From an uncultured Selenomonas sp. (GTDB lineage Bacteria > Bacillota > Negativicutes > Selenomonadales > Selenomonadaceae), in assembly GCA_905234515.1 (NCBI GenBank), contig CAJOIN010000002.1, positions 2,091 to 39,880 on the forward strand: DNA of 37,790 nt, given 5' to 3'. Positions 6,497-15,679 of this stretch are shown piece by piece. Positions within the stretch are counted from its first letter, which is position 1; each line of letters starts with the position of its first letter. Both the position numbers and the translations under genes were made by a program. The notes under the pieces are model-generated. The model ran no database searches and was not told where the DNA came from. It saw only the letters and a list, made by a program, of their open reading frames with translations.

Positions 6497-7705
6497 ATGC
6501 ATTCTGAAATCTTTTCCAAAATGCCGCCAACCAGGCTGTTTTTCCATTGTGCTCTGCCAGCCATGGCCACCTCGCTGGCAGGGGGCCTATATGCCATTGT
6601 GGATGGCATTTTTGTGGGACGATATCTGGGGGCCGAGGCCTTGGCGGCAGTGAATATCGTCATGCCGCTGATTATGATTATAGAGTCCCTGGCCAACATG
6701 GTGGCAGTGGGGACCTCCGTACACATTGCCACGTTGCTCGGAAAGGGGAAGCGTCAGGAGGCGTCCCGGGCATTTTCTTTCTCGGTGAAGTTTATCCTGC
6801 TCTTTTCTTCCCTGATGGCCCTTATGGGTTTCGTATCTGCTGAGGCAGTGGCCGCCTGGCTGGCTCCGGGAGCGAATGGGGAAACACTGCAACTGGTTGC
6901 CTCTTATTTGAGGATTTACGCCCTTTTCGGCCCGTTGATTCCCATTTACTTTGCCACGGACAATTACCTGCGGGATTGCGGGCGCCAGCAGCTGAGCATG
7001 GGCATCAACATTTTCACTCAGGTACTGAACATTACTTTGGACTTCCTGTTCATTGTTATGTTCGGCTGGGGGATTGAAGGGGCTGCCATGGCCAGCTGCA
7101 TATCTATTGCCCTCGGCTCAATCATTACTTTGGCACTTTTTAGCGGACGGCGGCTGGATGTCTATTACACCTGGGAAAATATTCCCTTGGCCCAATTCCT
7201 GCGCATCATGGCCAACGGCTCCAGTGAGTTTTTGACCAGTATTTCCTCTGCCATTATGGGGCTCATTCTGAATATCTTCCTGCTGAAATACGGAGGCACC
7301 TCTGCGGTAGCAGCCTTTGCCATAGTCATGTACGTGGACAGCATTATCGGCATGCTGAACTTTGGCCTTTGTGACTCCCTTCAGCACGCCCTTAGTTATT
7401 GCTATGGTGCAGGGAAGAAAGAACGTCTGCAGGCCATTTTCGCCTTTTCCTATCTGGCCGGGTGGATAGATTTGTGCTTTTCAGCCTACTTCACAGCACT
7501 TGATATGCCCGCCCGTTCACTGTTGGTGTCCTTCGTGGGAACGCTTGTACTGCCCATAGCACTGCTTGTCCTGCTCCCCCAGGCCTACGGCCTGTCAGGC
7601 ATCTGGCTGATGCCGCCCCTGGCCAGTGCCCTCAGCGGTGTCTTTACCCTGTGGCTATACAAGGGAAGCAAAATCGGAATTGACAACCATAGGCAACGGT
7701 TATAA
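6497..7705 (+). CDS. MATE-family efflux transporter with an internal deletion
   Basis: A 402-residue multidrug/toxin extrusion permease. Typical elements are the N-terminal PPTRLFFHCALPAMATSLAGGLYAIVDGIFVGRYLG and SVHIATLLGKGKRQEA, with the second-half repeat at GICDSLQHALSYCYGAGKKER-like sequence. In MATE proteins this last motif is normally followed by about 45 residues containing a transmembrane helix before the LALSY-like segment. Here GAGKKERLQAIFAFSYLAGW runs straight on, so a helix appears missing while the frame is kept (near 7438-7446). Whether it still works is doubtful. The ATG at 6497 follows AAAGGAG; the track start at 6467 lies inside the terminator. Confidence 0.82.
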   Translation: MHSEIFSKMPPTRLFFHCALPAMATSLAGGLYAIVDGIFVGRYLGAEALAAVNIVMPLIMIIESLANMVAVGTSVHIATLLGKGKRQEASRAFSFSVKFILLFSSLMALMGFVSAEAVAAWLAPGANGETLQLVASYLRIYALFGPLIPIYFATDNYLRDCGRQQLSMGINIFTQVLNITLDFLFIVMFGWGIEGAAMASCISIALGSIITLALFSGRRLDVYYTWENIPLAQFLRIMANGSSEFLTSISSAIMGLILNIFLLKYGGTSAVAAFAIVMYVDSIIGMLNFGLCDSLQHALSYCYGAGKKERLQAIFAFSYLAGWIDLCFSAYFTALDMPARSLLVSFVGTLVLPIALLVLLPQAYGLSGIWLMPPLASALSGVFTLWLYKGSKIGIDNHRQRL

Positions 7706-7725
7706 AATACGGGTGATGGATGATT

Positions 7726-7754
7726 TTGTCCAGATATATACTGTTTGTTATTAT
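7726..7754 (+). promoter_or_regulatory. Promoter of the GNAT gene
   Basis: TTGTCC at 7726-7731 and TATTAT at 7749-7754 are spaced by 17 bases. This predicts a transcript starting near 7761 with a leader of about 118 bases. Confidence 0.5.
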
Positions 7755-7790
7755 TTAAGGAGCTTGCTGTTTGAAGAACAACGCCTTGGA

Positions 7791-7862
7791 GATTGCAGGC
7801 TGACCGGGAGGTTGGCATAGCTGCAATTTCGCACCAACCTCCCTGTATTGTGGTCAACAATC
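7791..7862 (+). repeat. Long imperfect hairpin in the GNAT leader
   Basis: A 10-bp perfect stem GGGAGGTTGG/CCAACCTCCC (7806-7815 with 7834-7843) has an 18-base loop. It is extended outward by GACC/GGTC and GATTG/CAATC, with internal loops. It ends just before the ribosome binding site AGGAGG. There is no T-run after the stem, so it is not a classic terminator. A translational or mRNA-stability role is possible (inference). Confidence 0.5.
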
Positions 7863-7878
7863 ATCAGGAGGTAAAACA

Positions 7879-8505
7879 ATGAGCAAAAATGACTATCTTA
7901 TCCGTTTGGAAAAAATCGAGGAACGCCATGAGGTTGAGAATCTGGTACGGGAGGCCTTTTGGAATGTCTACCGTCCCGGCTGTCTGGAGCACTATGTGCT
8001 GCACTGTCTGAGAAATGACCCTGCCTTTGTGCCGGAGCTGAATTTCGTCATGGAGAAGGAGGGCCTCTTGATAGGCCAGAATGTCTTTATGCGGGCCGTC
8101 ATCAAGGCCGATGACGGCAGGGAAATTCCCATCATGGCCATGGGACCTATCTGTATCTGCCCGGAGCTGAAGCGTCAGGGATATGGCAAGATTCTGCTTG
8201 ACTTCAGTCTGGAGAAAGCTGCTGAATTTGGCTGTGGAGCCCTGTGCTTTGAGGGAAACATCGACTTTTATGGCAAGAGCGGTTTTGACTATGCCAGTAA
8301 GTTTGGCATCCGCTACCATGGTCTGCCGGAGGGGGAGGATGCTTCCTTCTTCCTGTGCAGGGAACTGATACCTGGGTACCTTGATGGTATTACCGGCGAG
8401 TATGCCACCCCGGAAGGATATTTCGTGGATGAGGACGAGGCAGAGGCTTTTGACAAAGCTTTTCCCCATAAAGAAAAAATGGTGCTGCCGGGGCAAATTT
8501 TCTAA
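7879..8505 (+). CDS. GNAT-family N-acetyltransferase
   Basis: A 208-residue acyltransferase of the GCN5-related type. The acetyl-CoA binding signature is ICPELKRQGYGKILLDFSLEKA, with the Q/RxxGxG loop at about residues 98-103, preceded by the beta strand IMAMGPICIC. The length and the C-terminal extension (YFVDEDEAEAFDKAFPHKEK) resemble the group of uncharacterised acetyltransferases found in many anaerobes. The substrate is not predictable. The ATG at 7879 has AGGAGG 9 bases upstream. It stands alone between its own promoter and a hairpin. Confidence 0.88.
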   Translation: MSKNDYLIRLEKIEERHEVENLVREAFWNVYRPGCLEHYVLHCLRNDPAFVPELNFVMEKEGLLIGQNVFMRAVIKADDGREIPIMAMGPICICPELKRQGYGKILLDFSLEKAAEFGCGALCFEGNIDFYGKSGFDYASKFGIRYHGLPEGEDASFFLCRELIPGYLDGITGEYATPEGYFVDEDEAEAFDKAFPHKEKMVLPGQIF

Positions 8506-8540
8506 ACGAGATATCTTAAGCGTTAATATGGCATGACTTG

Positions 8541-8590
8541 GACAGCCTCTATTGGGTGGTTAAAACCTCACTCAGTGGAGGCTGTTTGTT
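8541..8590 (+). terminator. Probable terminator after the GNAT gene
   Basis: ACAGCCTC (8542-8549) pairs with GAGGCTGT (8578-8585). A weaker inner pairing of GGGTGGTT with ACCTCACTC surrounds a TAAA loop, and a TTTGTT tail follows. Confidence 0.5.
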
Positions 8591-8665
8591 ATCATTATGG
8601 GGAGCTTTGGCATGGGGAAGTGTTGAAGTTGAGTGGCTGGAGTTCAAAAAACAGGGGTGAGGGAA

Positions 8666-9412
8666 ATGGATGATATTGTAAAGCTGGCAGATATACTGCA
8701 TAAGAGCAAGAACATTGTCTTTTTTGGCGGGGCTGGGATGTCAACGGAGTCCGGTATTCCAGATTTCAGGAGTTCCAAGGGATTGTACAATCAAAAGCTG
8801 GGCCGGCAGTTTTCACCTGAGGAGATGGTGTCCCATAGCTTTTTCCTGGATCATACGGAAGAATTCTATTCTTTTTACAGGGAGCATCTGATTTATCCCC
8901 AGGCCAGGCCGAATGATGGGCATAAAGCTTTGGCGCAGTTGGAAAGACAGGGCAAGCTGAAGGCTGTCATTACCCAAAATATCGATGGCCTGCACCAACT
9001 GGCTGGCTCCACAAATGTCATTGAGCTCCATGGCTCGGTGCTGAGGAATTATTGCATGGAGTGCCATGAGGCTTATGATGCAGCTTACGTGGTGGAACAC
9101 AGGCCTGTACCCTGTTGTAAAGCCTGCGGTGGCATAGTGAAGCCGGATGTAGTGTTGTATGAGGAACCGCTGGACAATGAGTTGCTGGAAAAGGCAGTCA
9201 GGGCCATTGGGGAGGCGGATACTCTGATTATCGGCGGCACGTCTCTGGTGGTTTATCCAGCGGCGGGGCTCATAAAATATTTCCGCGGCCAAAATCTGGT
9301 GATAATCAACAAAGACACCACCAAGGCAGATGAAGATGCCGATTTGGTGATACATGATTCAATCGGCAAAGTGTTGAAGTCAGCCGTGGAAAAAGCATTT
9401 AGCGAGATGTAG
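8666..9412 (+). CDS. cobB: NAD-dependent protein deacylase (sirtuin, Sir2/CobB type)
   Basis: A 248-residue sirtuin that removes acyl groups from lysines using NAD. All class motifs are present: FFGGAGMSTESGIPDFRSS (NAD-binding), TQNIDGLHQLAGS, the catalytic His in ELHGS, and a zinc site formed by CMEC and CCKAC. The start at 8666 (MDDIVKLA) follows GGTGAGGG; the track start at 8633 has no such site. The gene is followed by the large inverted repeat in front of the efflux operon. The choice between deacetylase and desuccinylase activity cannot be made from what I see. Confidence 0.92.
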   Translation: MDDIVKLADILHKSKNIVFFGGAGMSTESGIPDFRSSKGLYNQKLGRQFSPEEMVSHSFFLDHTEEFYSFYREHLIYPQARPNDGHKALAQLERQGKLKAVITQNIDGLHQLAGSTNVIELHGSVLRNYCMECHEAYDAAYVVEHRPVPCCKACGGIVKPDVVLYEEPLDNELLEKAVRAIGEADTLIIGGTSLVVYPAAGLIKYFRGQNLVIINKDTTKADEDADLVIHDSIGKVLKSAVEKAFSEM

Positions 9413-9428
9413 ATTAGTTGAAATAAAT

Positions 9429-9500
9429 AATAAGACTCTATTGACTCATTTTAGACTGGATGATATTATCTAGTTATAAATGAGTCAATAGAGTCTTATT
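9429..9500 (+). promoter_or_regulatory. 23-bp inverted repeat enclosing the efflux operon promoter
   Basis: A perfect 23-bp inverted repeat (9429-9451 and 9478-9500) flanks a 26-base centre. TTGACT (9441-9446) in the left arm and TATTAT (9464-9469) in the centre, spaced 17 bases apart, form a good promoter for the adaptor-RND-TetR operon. Each arm also contains two direct copies of GACTC/GAGTC. The natural reading is operator sites for the TetR protein of this operon. The stem followed by TTATTTTATT could also end the sirtuin transcript. Confidence 0.6.
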
Positions 9501-9521
9501 TTATTGTGGAGGCTGGAATAA

Positions 9522-10625
9522 ATGACAAGGCAGAAAAAGTTGTGGATAGTGGTTGTAATGGCAGTCCTTATGGCAGGGGGTGCTTTCCTGGGAAGCAGAC
9601 AGGGGGAGACAGAGGAAACCAAGGCGGTTGCGCCCCTGGCTGTGAATACCCAGAGGACCCAGGTGTCGGAAAAACAGCAGGGCCTCAGGCTCACCGGCAC
9701 GGTGGAAGGCCTGACCTCCGCCATCATCAGCAGTCGTTATTCCGGCCAAGTGGAGGAGCTGAATGTAGAGAATGGGCAGATGGTTCAGGTAGGTACACCT
9801 CTTTTGCGCACCGACAGCCAGGAGTTGGGGAACAATGTGCGGCTGGCGGAGAACGGGGTCCGCAAGGCGGCGGTGAACCATGACAATATTGCCGTGAACT
9901 GCCGCCGTCAGCAAAGTCTTTATGATATGGGGGCTGTTTCCAAGCAGAACCTGGAGGCCGCCCAGACACAGTATGCCACCAGCCAGGCAGAGGTGGATGA
10001 TGCTGCTGCCAATCTGGCCATTGCCCAGAAGCGGCTCTCAGACGCTACGGTGACCAGCCCGGTCACCGGGGTGGTGGCCAACAAGCAGGTGACCTTGGGG
10101 CAGATGGTGTCTGCCGGTACACAGCTCATGACTGTGGAGCAGATTGATGCGGTGTATGTGACTGTGCAGGTGGAGCAGCAGGATATTGACAAGGTGAAGA
10201 TTGGCCGGGAAGCCAAGGTGAAGGTGGATACTTACAAGGATACGGTTTTTACCGGCCATGTGGCGGTAATCAATCCTGTGGCAGGCCGGGATAACCGGTT
10301 GTTTGAAGTGAAGATTCGGGTGGAAAACCCAGATTTCAAGCTGATGCCCGGAATGTTTGCAGAGATAACCCTGGCTGAGGAGGAGGCCCGCCCGGTGCTT
10401 ACGGTACCTCGTGGTGCCCTGACCTCCCGCAAGGGGCAGAATTATGTCTTTGTGGTGGACGATGAGGGCAAGGCCAAGCAGCTGCGGGTGGAAACCGGTG
10501 TCCTCTTTGATGAGGAACTGGAAATCAAGGGGGGCTTACCGGAAGGGTCCCTAGTGATCACGGATAACCTGGACAAGCTGAAGGACGGAGATGCAGTGAA
10601 TGCTTATGGAGGAGAAGAAAAGTGA
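9522..10625 (+). CDS. RND efflux periplasmic adaptor (HlyD/MFP family)
   Basis: A 367-residue membrane fusion protein that links an inner-membrane RND pump to an outer-membrane channel. It has an N-terminal membrane anchor (LWIVVVMAVLMAGGAFLG). A barrel-sandwich half follows (GTVEGLTSAIISSRYSGQVEELNVENGQMVQVGTPLL). A helical hairpin (about residues 100-165) leads to the matching half-motif ATVTSPVTGVVANKQVTLGQMVSAGTQLM, then the beta-barrel and C-terminal domains. The length is normal and nothing seems missing, unlike the pump it serves. The start follows TGGAGG. The stop overlaps the RND start by four bases (GTGA). Its presence implies a diderm cell envelope. Confidence 0.92.
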   Translation: MTRQKKLWIVVVMAVLMAGGAFLGSRQGETEETKAVAPLAVNTQRTQVSEKQQGLRLTGTVEGLTSAIISSRYSGQVEELNVENGQMVQVGTPLLRTDSQELGNNVRLAENGVRKAAVNHDNIAVNCRRQQSLYDMGAVSKQNLEAAQTQYATSQAEVDDAAANLAIAQKRLSDATVTSPVTGVVANKQVTLGQMVSAGTQLMTVEQIDAVYVTVQVEQQDIDKVKIGREAKVKVDTYKDTVFTGHVAVINPVAGRDNRLFEVKIRVENPDFKLMPGMFAEITLAEEEARPVLTVPRGALTSRKGQNYVFVVDDEGKAKQLRVETGVLFDEELEIKGGLPEGSLVITDNLDKLKDGDAVNAYGGEEK

Positions 10626-12769
10626 GTTTGCCGGAACTTAGTATCAAAAGGCCGGTACTGGCCACGGTGATGACGGCGGCCTTGGTGCTTCTTGGGGCTG
10701 TGAGCCTGCTGAACCTGAACATCGCTGAGTATCCCAATATGTCCTACCCCTATGTGTCGGTGCATATCACCTACGACGGGGCCAGGCCGGAGCAGATGGA
10801 TGCCCAGATTGTCCGCAAGGTGGAGGAGGCGGTAAGCGAGGCCCGGGGTGTGCGCCATATTACCTCTACTTCCACGGAGGGAAATGCGGATATTGGCATT
10901 GAGTTTGCTATGGAGATAGATGCGGCGGCTGCTGTCCAGGAGGTGCGGGACAAGGTCAGCGCCATCAAGGAGGAACTGCCCAGCGGGGTCAGCGAGCCCG
11001 TGGTGTCCCGTTTTGACATGAATGCAGACCCGGTGGCGGCCATTGCTATCACCTCAGAGACGCTGTCCCAGCGGGAGTTGTCTATCCTGGTGGAGGATAC
11101 GGTGAAGGACCGCACTTCCGCCGCCCGGTATGACGGAGTGCCCGCCATCGGCATCGAGGTGGGCAAGCAGTCCGGGGGCAATGCTGTGAAGGTGGCCGCC
11201 GCCGTCAAGGAGGAACTTAATAAGCTCCAGGAAAAGCTGCCGGACAGCGTGCAGGTGCATCTGGTCCGGGATGACGCCCAGCGCATCAAGGATTCCATGC
11301 ACGGTGTCTATGAGGATTTGATTCTGGGAGGCATCTTTGCGGTGATGATTTCCCTGTTTATCTCCTTTACCCTGACCCCTATGCTGGCTTCAAAGTTCCT
11401 GCGGCCGGAGGCGGAGAAAAAAGGCTGGCTATGGGACAGGCAGCGGGCTTTCAGCCGCTGGTTTGATGGCCTGGCTCTGCGCTATGGGGAGTTCCTGGCC
11501 AAGGTGTTGGCTCATCATCGTAAGAAAATCGCACTGCTGGCGGTAGGACTCTTTGTGGCCAGCCTAAGTCTGTTGGGGCTTATCGGCATGGATATGCTGC
11601 CCTCCAGCGACAAGGGGCAGTTCACGGTGAAATATGAGCTGCAGGATGGTGTGTCTCTGGTCAAAAGAGAAGAAAGCACCAGGAAGATGGCAGAGCTTAT
11701 CAGCAAGAATCCTTCGGTGGAGCATGTATATGCTACCAGCAGCACCTCCGAGGCGGAATCCCTCTTTGTGAAGCTGAAGCCCAAGAAGGAGCGTGAGGCC
11801 AGCCAGGAGGAAATCATTGCCCAGGTGCGCCAGGAGCTCAATGCTATTCCTGGGGTGAAGGTCTACCTCGAGGGGCTTTCAGATATGGGGGAGCGCCCCA
11901 TTGCCATCAGCCTGGCGGGGGCGGATATGAACAAGCTGGGGGAGGCTTCGGATATGGTGGCCAAGGCTTTGGAGGAAATGCCCGGGGCCATTGATGTGAC
12001 AAGTTCCTATAAGCCCGGCTCCCCTAGGCTGTCCATCTTCACCAAGGAGGCCCGGGCCCATGATTTGGGGGTCACTAATGAAACCATCGGCAGTACAGTT
12101 TCTACCTTACTGGAGGGAAAGAAAACCGGCAAGTTCAGCGACACCGATGAGCAGGTGGACGTGCGGCTGCGATTGGCGGAAAGCGCTAGGGAAAATCCCA
12201 GCCAGCTGAATCTTATCCAGGTGGCTACGGGGCGGACTAAGTCTGATGGCACCAGCCAGCTGGTACCTTTGGCGGCGGTGTCGGACTGGAAATATGAGAC
12301 CAGCCCCGGCAGCATTCGTCGCTATGACCGTCAGAAGGAAGTGCGGGTTTCTGCCAATGTTGATGGCATGTCCCTGGGTGAGTTTGAAAACCTTTGGGCA
12401 GAAAAGCTGGAGAGTCTTGAATTGCCTGCAGGGGTCAGCACCGGCAGCGCCGGCTAGGCGGCGGAGATGGATGAGACCATGAACAGCATTTTGCAGAAGC
12501 TGGTGCTGGGCATTGCCTTTATCTTCATGATTCTGGCGGCCCAATTTGAATCCTTCCTGGAGCCCCTGGCCATGATGATGGGCATGCTGCCCCTGGCCAT
12601 GGACATGGGACCGGGCGCCGAGGCCAGAGCCCCTATGGCTCACGCTATCCTGGGAGGGCTCATCACCTCTACACTGCTGACCTTGGTGGTTATTCCCTGC
12701 CTTTACAGCCTTTTGAAAGGTTTTCTGGAGAAACGCAAAGGAAAAGTTTATCTGCCTGTGGTAGAATGA
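10622..12769 (+). pseudogene. RND efflux permease, decayed (three internal deletions and a stop)
   Basis: AcrB/MdtB-type sequence runs in one frame from a GTG at 10622 to 12769, but it covers only about 715 codons instead of about 1,030. The first gap is after VEDTVKDR, where the text jumps to TSAARYDG, losing about 110 residues of the porter domain. The second is at GGIFAVM, which joins directly to ISLFISFTLTPMLAS. This removes the helices that carry the proton-relay Asp pair, without which such pumps do not work. The third is at EPLAMMMGMLPLAM, which fuses two similar motifs and removes helices near the end. In addition, TAG at 12455 interrupts GSAG-AAEMDET where Gln (CAG) would be expected. 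Gap sizes are estimated from the family, not aligned. Confidence 0.85.
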
Positions 12770-12796
12770 GATGTAGTGTGTATTAGGAGAGAGATT

Positions 12797-13333
12797 ATGG
12801 CTTACGATAGAGATGAATTGCTGGCAAAGCTGGCTCGGGCCCTGGCCCAGAATCCCGGCAGCAGCATGAAGGAGTTGGCAGAGGAGGCAGGCATCAGCAA
12901 GGCCAGCCTTCACCGCATCTATTCCACCCGGGACAGCCTGTGCCAGACATTGGTGGAGCATACGACGCATATACTTGTTGACCTGATGGAACTTTTGCGG
13001 CGGGAACATCATGACTTTGACGGGGAACTGAAGGAATTGATTGCCTTCTATGTGAAGCATGACGCCTTTGTGCTTTTCATCGGCCGGGAGGCCTTTGTCC
13101 AGATGATAGACGAAGCGGTCTGGGACAGCTGCGATGAGGCGTTGGCCTCCTTCTTCCGGGGCGGCAAAGAGGCAGGAGCCTGGCGGGCAGATTTTTCTTC
13201 AGAGGAAATGAGGGATATCTTCAGAAGCCTGGTGGTGGGAATCCTGGAACATAATCTCTGGGATGGCAAGTATGGCAAGACAGCAGAAAAGCTGATCTAC
13301 AGGGCTTTGCTGGGAGGAATCGCCTCCAAATGA
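12797..13333 (+). CDS. TetR-family transcriptional regulator
   Basis: A 178-residue regulator with the N-terminal TetR helix-turn-helix: MKELAEEAGISKASLHRIYSTRDSLCQTLVEH. The ligand domain is unremarkable. The ATG at 12797 follows TAGGAGAGAG; the track start at 12776 is less likely. It lies 27 bases after the RND gene and is probably the third gene of the efflux operon. It would therefore repress its own transcription at the inverted repeat near 9.45 kb (inference). The gene seems intact even though the pump is broken. A strong terminator follows immediately. Confidence 0.88.
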   Translation: MAYDRDELLAKLARALAQNPGSSMKELAEEAGISKASLHRIYSTRDSLCQTLVEHTTHILVDLMELLRREHHDFDGELKELIAFYVKHDAFVLFIGREAFVQMIDEAVWDSCDEALASFFRGGKEAGAWRADFSSEEMRDIFRSLVVGILEHNLWDGKYGKTAEKLIYRALLGGIASK

Positions 13334-13337
13334 GAAA

Positions 13338-13382
13338 ACAGCAAAAAGCGGCCGTATGAGCAGTACGGCCGCTTTTTGCTGT
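13338..13382 (+). terminator. Strong terminator after the efflux operon
   Basis: A perfect 19-bp stem reads ACAGCAAAAAGCGGCCGTA, a 7-base loop, then its complement including CTTTTTGCTGT. The A/T-tracts lie inside the stem and suit either direction. The following 100 bases up to the next hairpin contain nothing I recognise. Confidence 0.8.
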
Positions 13383-13482
13383 GTATTGTATTTAGGAGAG
13401 CTTAACGAAAGCCTGGATATAATATAACACAGATGATATTGATTATCAATAGCTAAATGAAAAATATTTTCAAATAAAATGA

Positions 13483-13518
13483 GAGCCTCCAAGGCAATAC
13501 ACAAAACCTTGGAGGCTC
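13483..13518 (-). terminator. Terminator of the glycerate kinase operon
   Basis: GAGCCTCCAAGG pairs perfectly with CCTTGGAGGCTC over a 12-base loop. On the minus strand it is followed by TCATTTTATTT, consistent with ending the nfo-glycerate kinase transcript. Confidence 0.65.
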
Positions 13519-13566
13519 CTTAGCGTATATAACGCTCTCCTGCTATTATTCTATCACGCTTGGACG

Positions 13567-14730
13567 TTATTGTCCAAATATTTCTCCTAATTGGGAGCTG
13601 GTTTTTAGAAGCCTGAATACCTGCTCTGCAGTGTCCATTGTGTTTTGCTGGGCATTCTTCGGCTCCATGGCTTCAGTTAGTGTGGTAACCTGTCGCAGGA
13701 TAGGGAAGAAAGCGTCTATGCCGTGGTCGTTACATAGTCTGGCATCAGGGGTTGCGCAGCCGGAAAAAGCGATGACCGGCTTTGCGTGTTTCTTGGCTAG
13801 TCGGGCAACGCCTATAGGGGCTTTGCCCATTACGGTCTGACCGTCAAGGCGGCCTTCGCCGGTAACAACAAGGTCAGCCCTGGCTATCTGTTCTTCCAGC
13901 TTAGTTTCCGTCATGACAATCGCAATGCCGGATTCCAGGGCAGCCTTGGTGAAAGTGAGGAAGGCAAAGCCAAGGCCCCCCGCGGCTCCAGCCCCGGGAG
14001 CATTGGGATTGGCGTGCGGGTATTTTGCCTGGGAAAGCTCGGCGTAGCGTTGCATCCATAGGTCCATATTGGAAATCATATCCGGGGCAGCTCCCTTTTG
14101 GGGACCGAATACAGCGCTGCATCCTTTAGGTCCGCAGAGGGGATTGGTGACATCGCAGGCGATGCGGAAGGTGCACTCCTTCAGTTCAGGCAGTACTTCA
14201 GCATCATCAATAGCGGCCAGTTTTTCCAGTCCTATGGCACCGTAGGGGACGGAATTGCCTTTGCTATCCAGCATCTTATAGCCTAGGGCCTGTAGCATGC
14301 CCAAGCCACCATCGTTGGTGGCGCTGCCGCCAATACCGATGATGAAATGGCGGCAGCCCTGGCTGATGGCATCCACCAAAATCTCGCCTACGCCATAGGT
14401 GGTAGTGTAGAGAGGATTTCTCTGTTCTTTAGGCACCAGGGTTATGCCGGCAGCGGCAGCCATCTCCAGGATGGCAGTTTTCCTATCCGGCAAGACGCCG
14501 TACTGGGCCCGCACCTTTTGCCCCAGGGGGTCTGTAACTTCCGTGGTCCGAAGCTGCCCGCCCATGCCAAGGGTAAGTGCTTCAACAGTTCCTTCACCGC
14601 CATCAGCCAAGGGCAGGACTTTGATATCAGCGTAAGGATAGACCCGGAGAACGCCGGAACGGACGGCTGCGCCAGCTTCAAGGGACGTCAGGCTTCCTTT
14701 GAATGAGTCGATTGCAACTACGATTTTCAA
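13567..14730 (-). CDS. Glycerate kinase (GlxK/GarK type)
   Basis: A 387-residue type-1 glycerate kinase that phosphorylates D-glycerate, feeding it into glycolysis. It carries the family opening [20 protein letters not shown] and [33 protein letters not shown] (nucleotide site), [13 protein letters not shown] and [12 protein letters not shown]. The full length agrees with the family. The start is a TTG that overlaps the nfo stop (TTGA), with AAAGGA about 9 bases before, so it is translationally coupled to the upstream DNA repair gene. The functional reason for that pairing is not obvious. Confidence 0.93.
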   Translation of the reverse strand: MKIVVAIDSFKGSLTSLEAGAAVRSGVLRVYPYADIKVLPLADGGEGTVEALTLGMGGQLRTTEVTDPLGQKVRAQYGVLPDRKTAILEMAAAAGITLVPKEQRNPLYTTTYGVGEILVDAISQGCRHFIIGIGGSATNDGGLGMLQALGYKMLDSKGNSVPYGAIGLEKLAAIDDAEVLPELKECTFRIACDVTNPLCGPKGCSAVFGPQKGAAPDMISNMDLWMQRYAELSQAKYPHANPNAPGAGAAGGLGFAFLTFTKAALESGIAIVMTETKLEEQIARADLVVTGEGRLDGQTVMGKAPIGVARLAKKHAKPVIAFSGCATPDARLCNDHGIDAFFPILRQVTTLTEAMEPKNAQQNTMDTAEQVFRLLKTSSQLGEIFGQ

Positions 14731-15563
14731 GGTAAAACAGTCCTTTCTCTCAGCAGGGAAATTTCCTGAGCGTAGCCGTCGAGTTCATTGGGCGTTTCCA
14801 GTATGAAGGGAAGTTCCCGCAGCTGTGGATGGTTGATGACCTTTGTCAGTGCCTCAAGGCCAATGCAGCCTTTGCCGATGCAGGCGTGCCGGTCTTTGTG
14901 GGAGCCGCAGGGATTCAGGCTGTCGTTGAGATGGATGGCTTTGAGACGTTTTAGACCGATAATACGGTCAAACTCTTCCAGCACCCCATCCAGGTCGTTT
15001 ACTATATCATAGCCACCGTCCCAGATATGGCAGGTATCCAGGCAGATGCCAAGTTTGTCCTGCAGCTCCACCCGGTCAATTATTTCCCGCAGTTCCTCGA
15101 AGCTGCGGCCAATCTCTGAGCCTTTTCCTGACATGGTCTCCAGCAGTACCGTGGTGGATTGGGTTGGGGAGAGTACGCGGTTGAGCTCTGCGGCAATCAG
15201 CTCAATACCAATTTTACTTCCTTGTCCTACATGGCTGCCGGGGTGGAAATTGTAATAGTTCCCCGGTGTGGCTTCCATACGCTGCAGGTCATCTGTCAGC
15301 ATCTCATGGGCAAAGGTGCGTAGATTGTCTTTGGCGGCACATAAGTTCATGGTGTAGGGAGCATGAGCTACCAGTTTGACGAAATGATGTTCCTCTGCAA
15401 AGTTTGTAAAGGCTTGCACGTCAGCAGGGTCAATATCCTTGGCCTTGCCGCCGCGGGGATTGCGGGTGAAGAAGGCAAAGGTGTCAGCCTTTATGCTGAC
15501 AGCGTCTTTGCCCATGGCAAGATATCCTTTGGCAGATGAGAGATGGCATCCAATGTGAAGCAT
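14727..15563 (-). CDS. nfo: Deoxyribonuclease IV (endonuclease IV)
   Basis: A 278-residue AP endonuclease that cleaves DNA 5' of abasic sites in base excision repair. Zinc-binding motifs of the TIM-barrel family are clear: [87 protein letters not shown] and FILETPN. The length is standard. The ATG at 15563 follows AAAGGGGG. It is the first gene of a two-gene minus-strand operon with the glycerate kinase. Confidence 0.95.
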   Translation of the reverse strand: MLHIGCHLSSAKGYLAMGKDAVSIKADTFAFFTRNPRGGKAKDIDPADVQAFTNFAEEHHFVKLVAHAPYTMNLCAAKDNLRTFAHEMLTDDLQRMEATPGNYYNFHPGSHVGQGSKIGIELIAAELNRVLSPTQSTTVLLETMSGKGSEIGRSFEELREIIDRVELQDKLGICLDTCHIWDGGYDIVNDLDGVLEEFDRIIGLKRLKAIHLNDSLNPCGSHKDRHACIGKGCIGLEALTKVINHPQLRELPFILETPNELDGYAQEISLLRERTVLP

Positions 15564-15679
15564 GATAATCCCCCTTTCATATTTGCCAATATCTTAACAT
15601 GCAGTAGTGGTTGATGGCAAACAAACAGTGTGCGGAGCCAGTATGGCATTTCTCTAAATGAAATTTTGGATAATAGAAT

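Noticed and set aside
12107-13060. A 317-codon minus-strand ORF spanning the RND end and TetR
   Set aside because: It is a shadow frame; RND and TetR motifs are clear on the plus strand.
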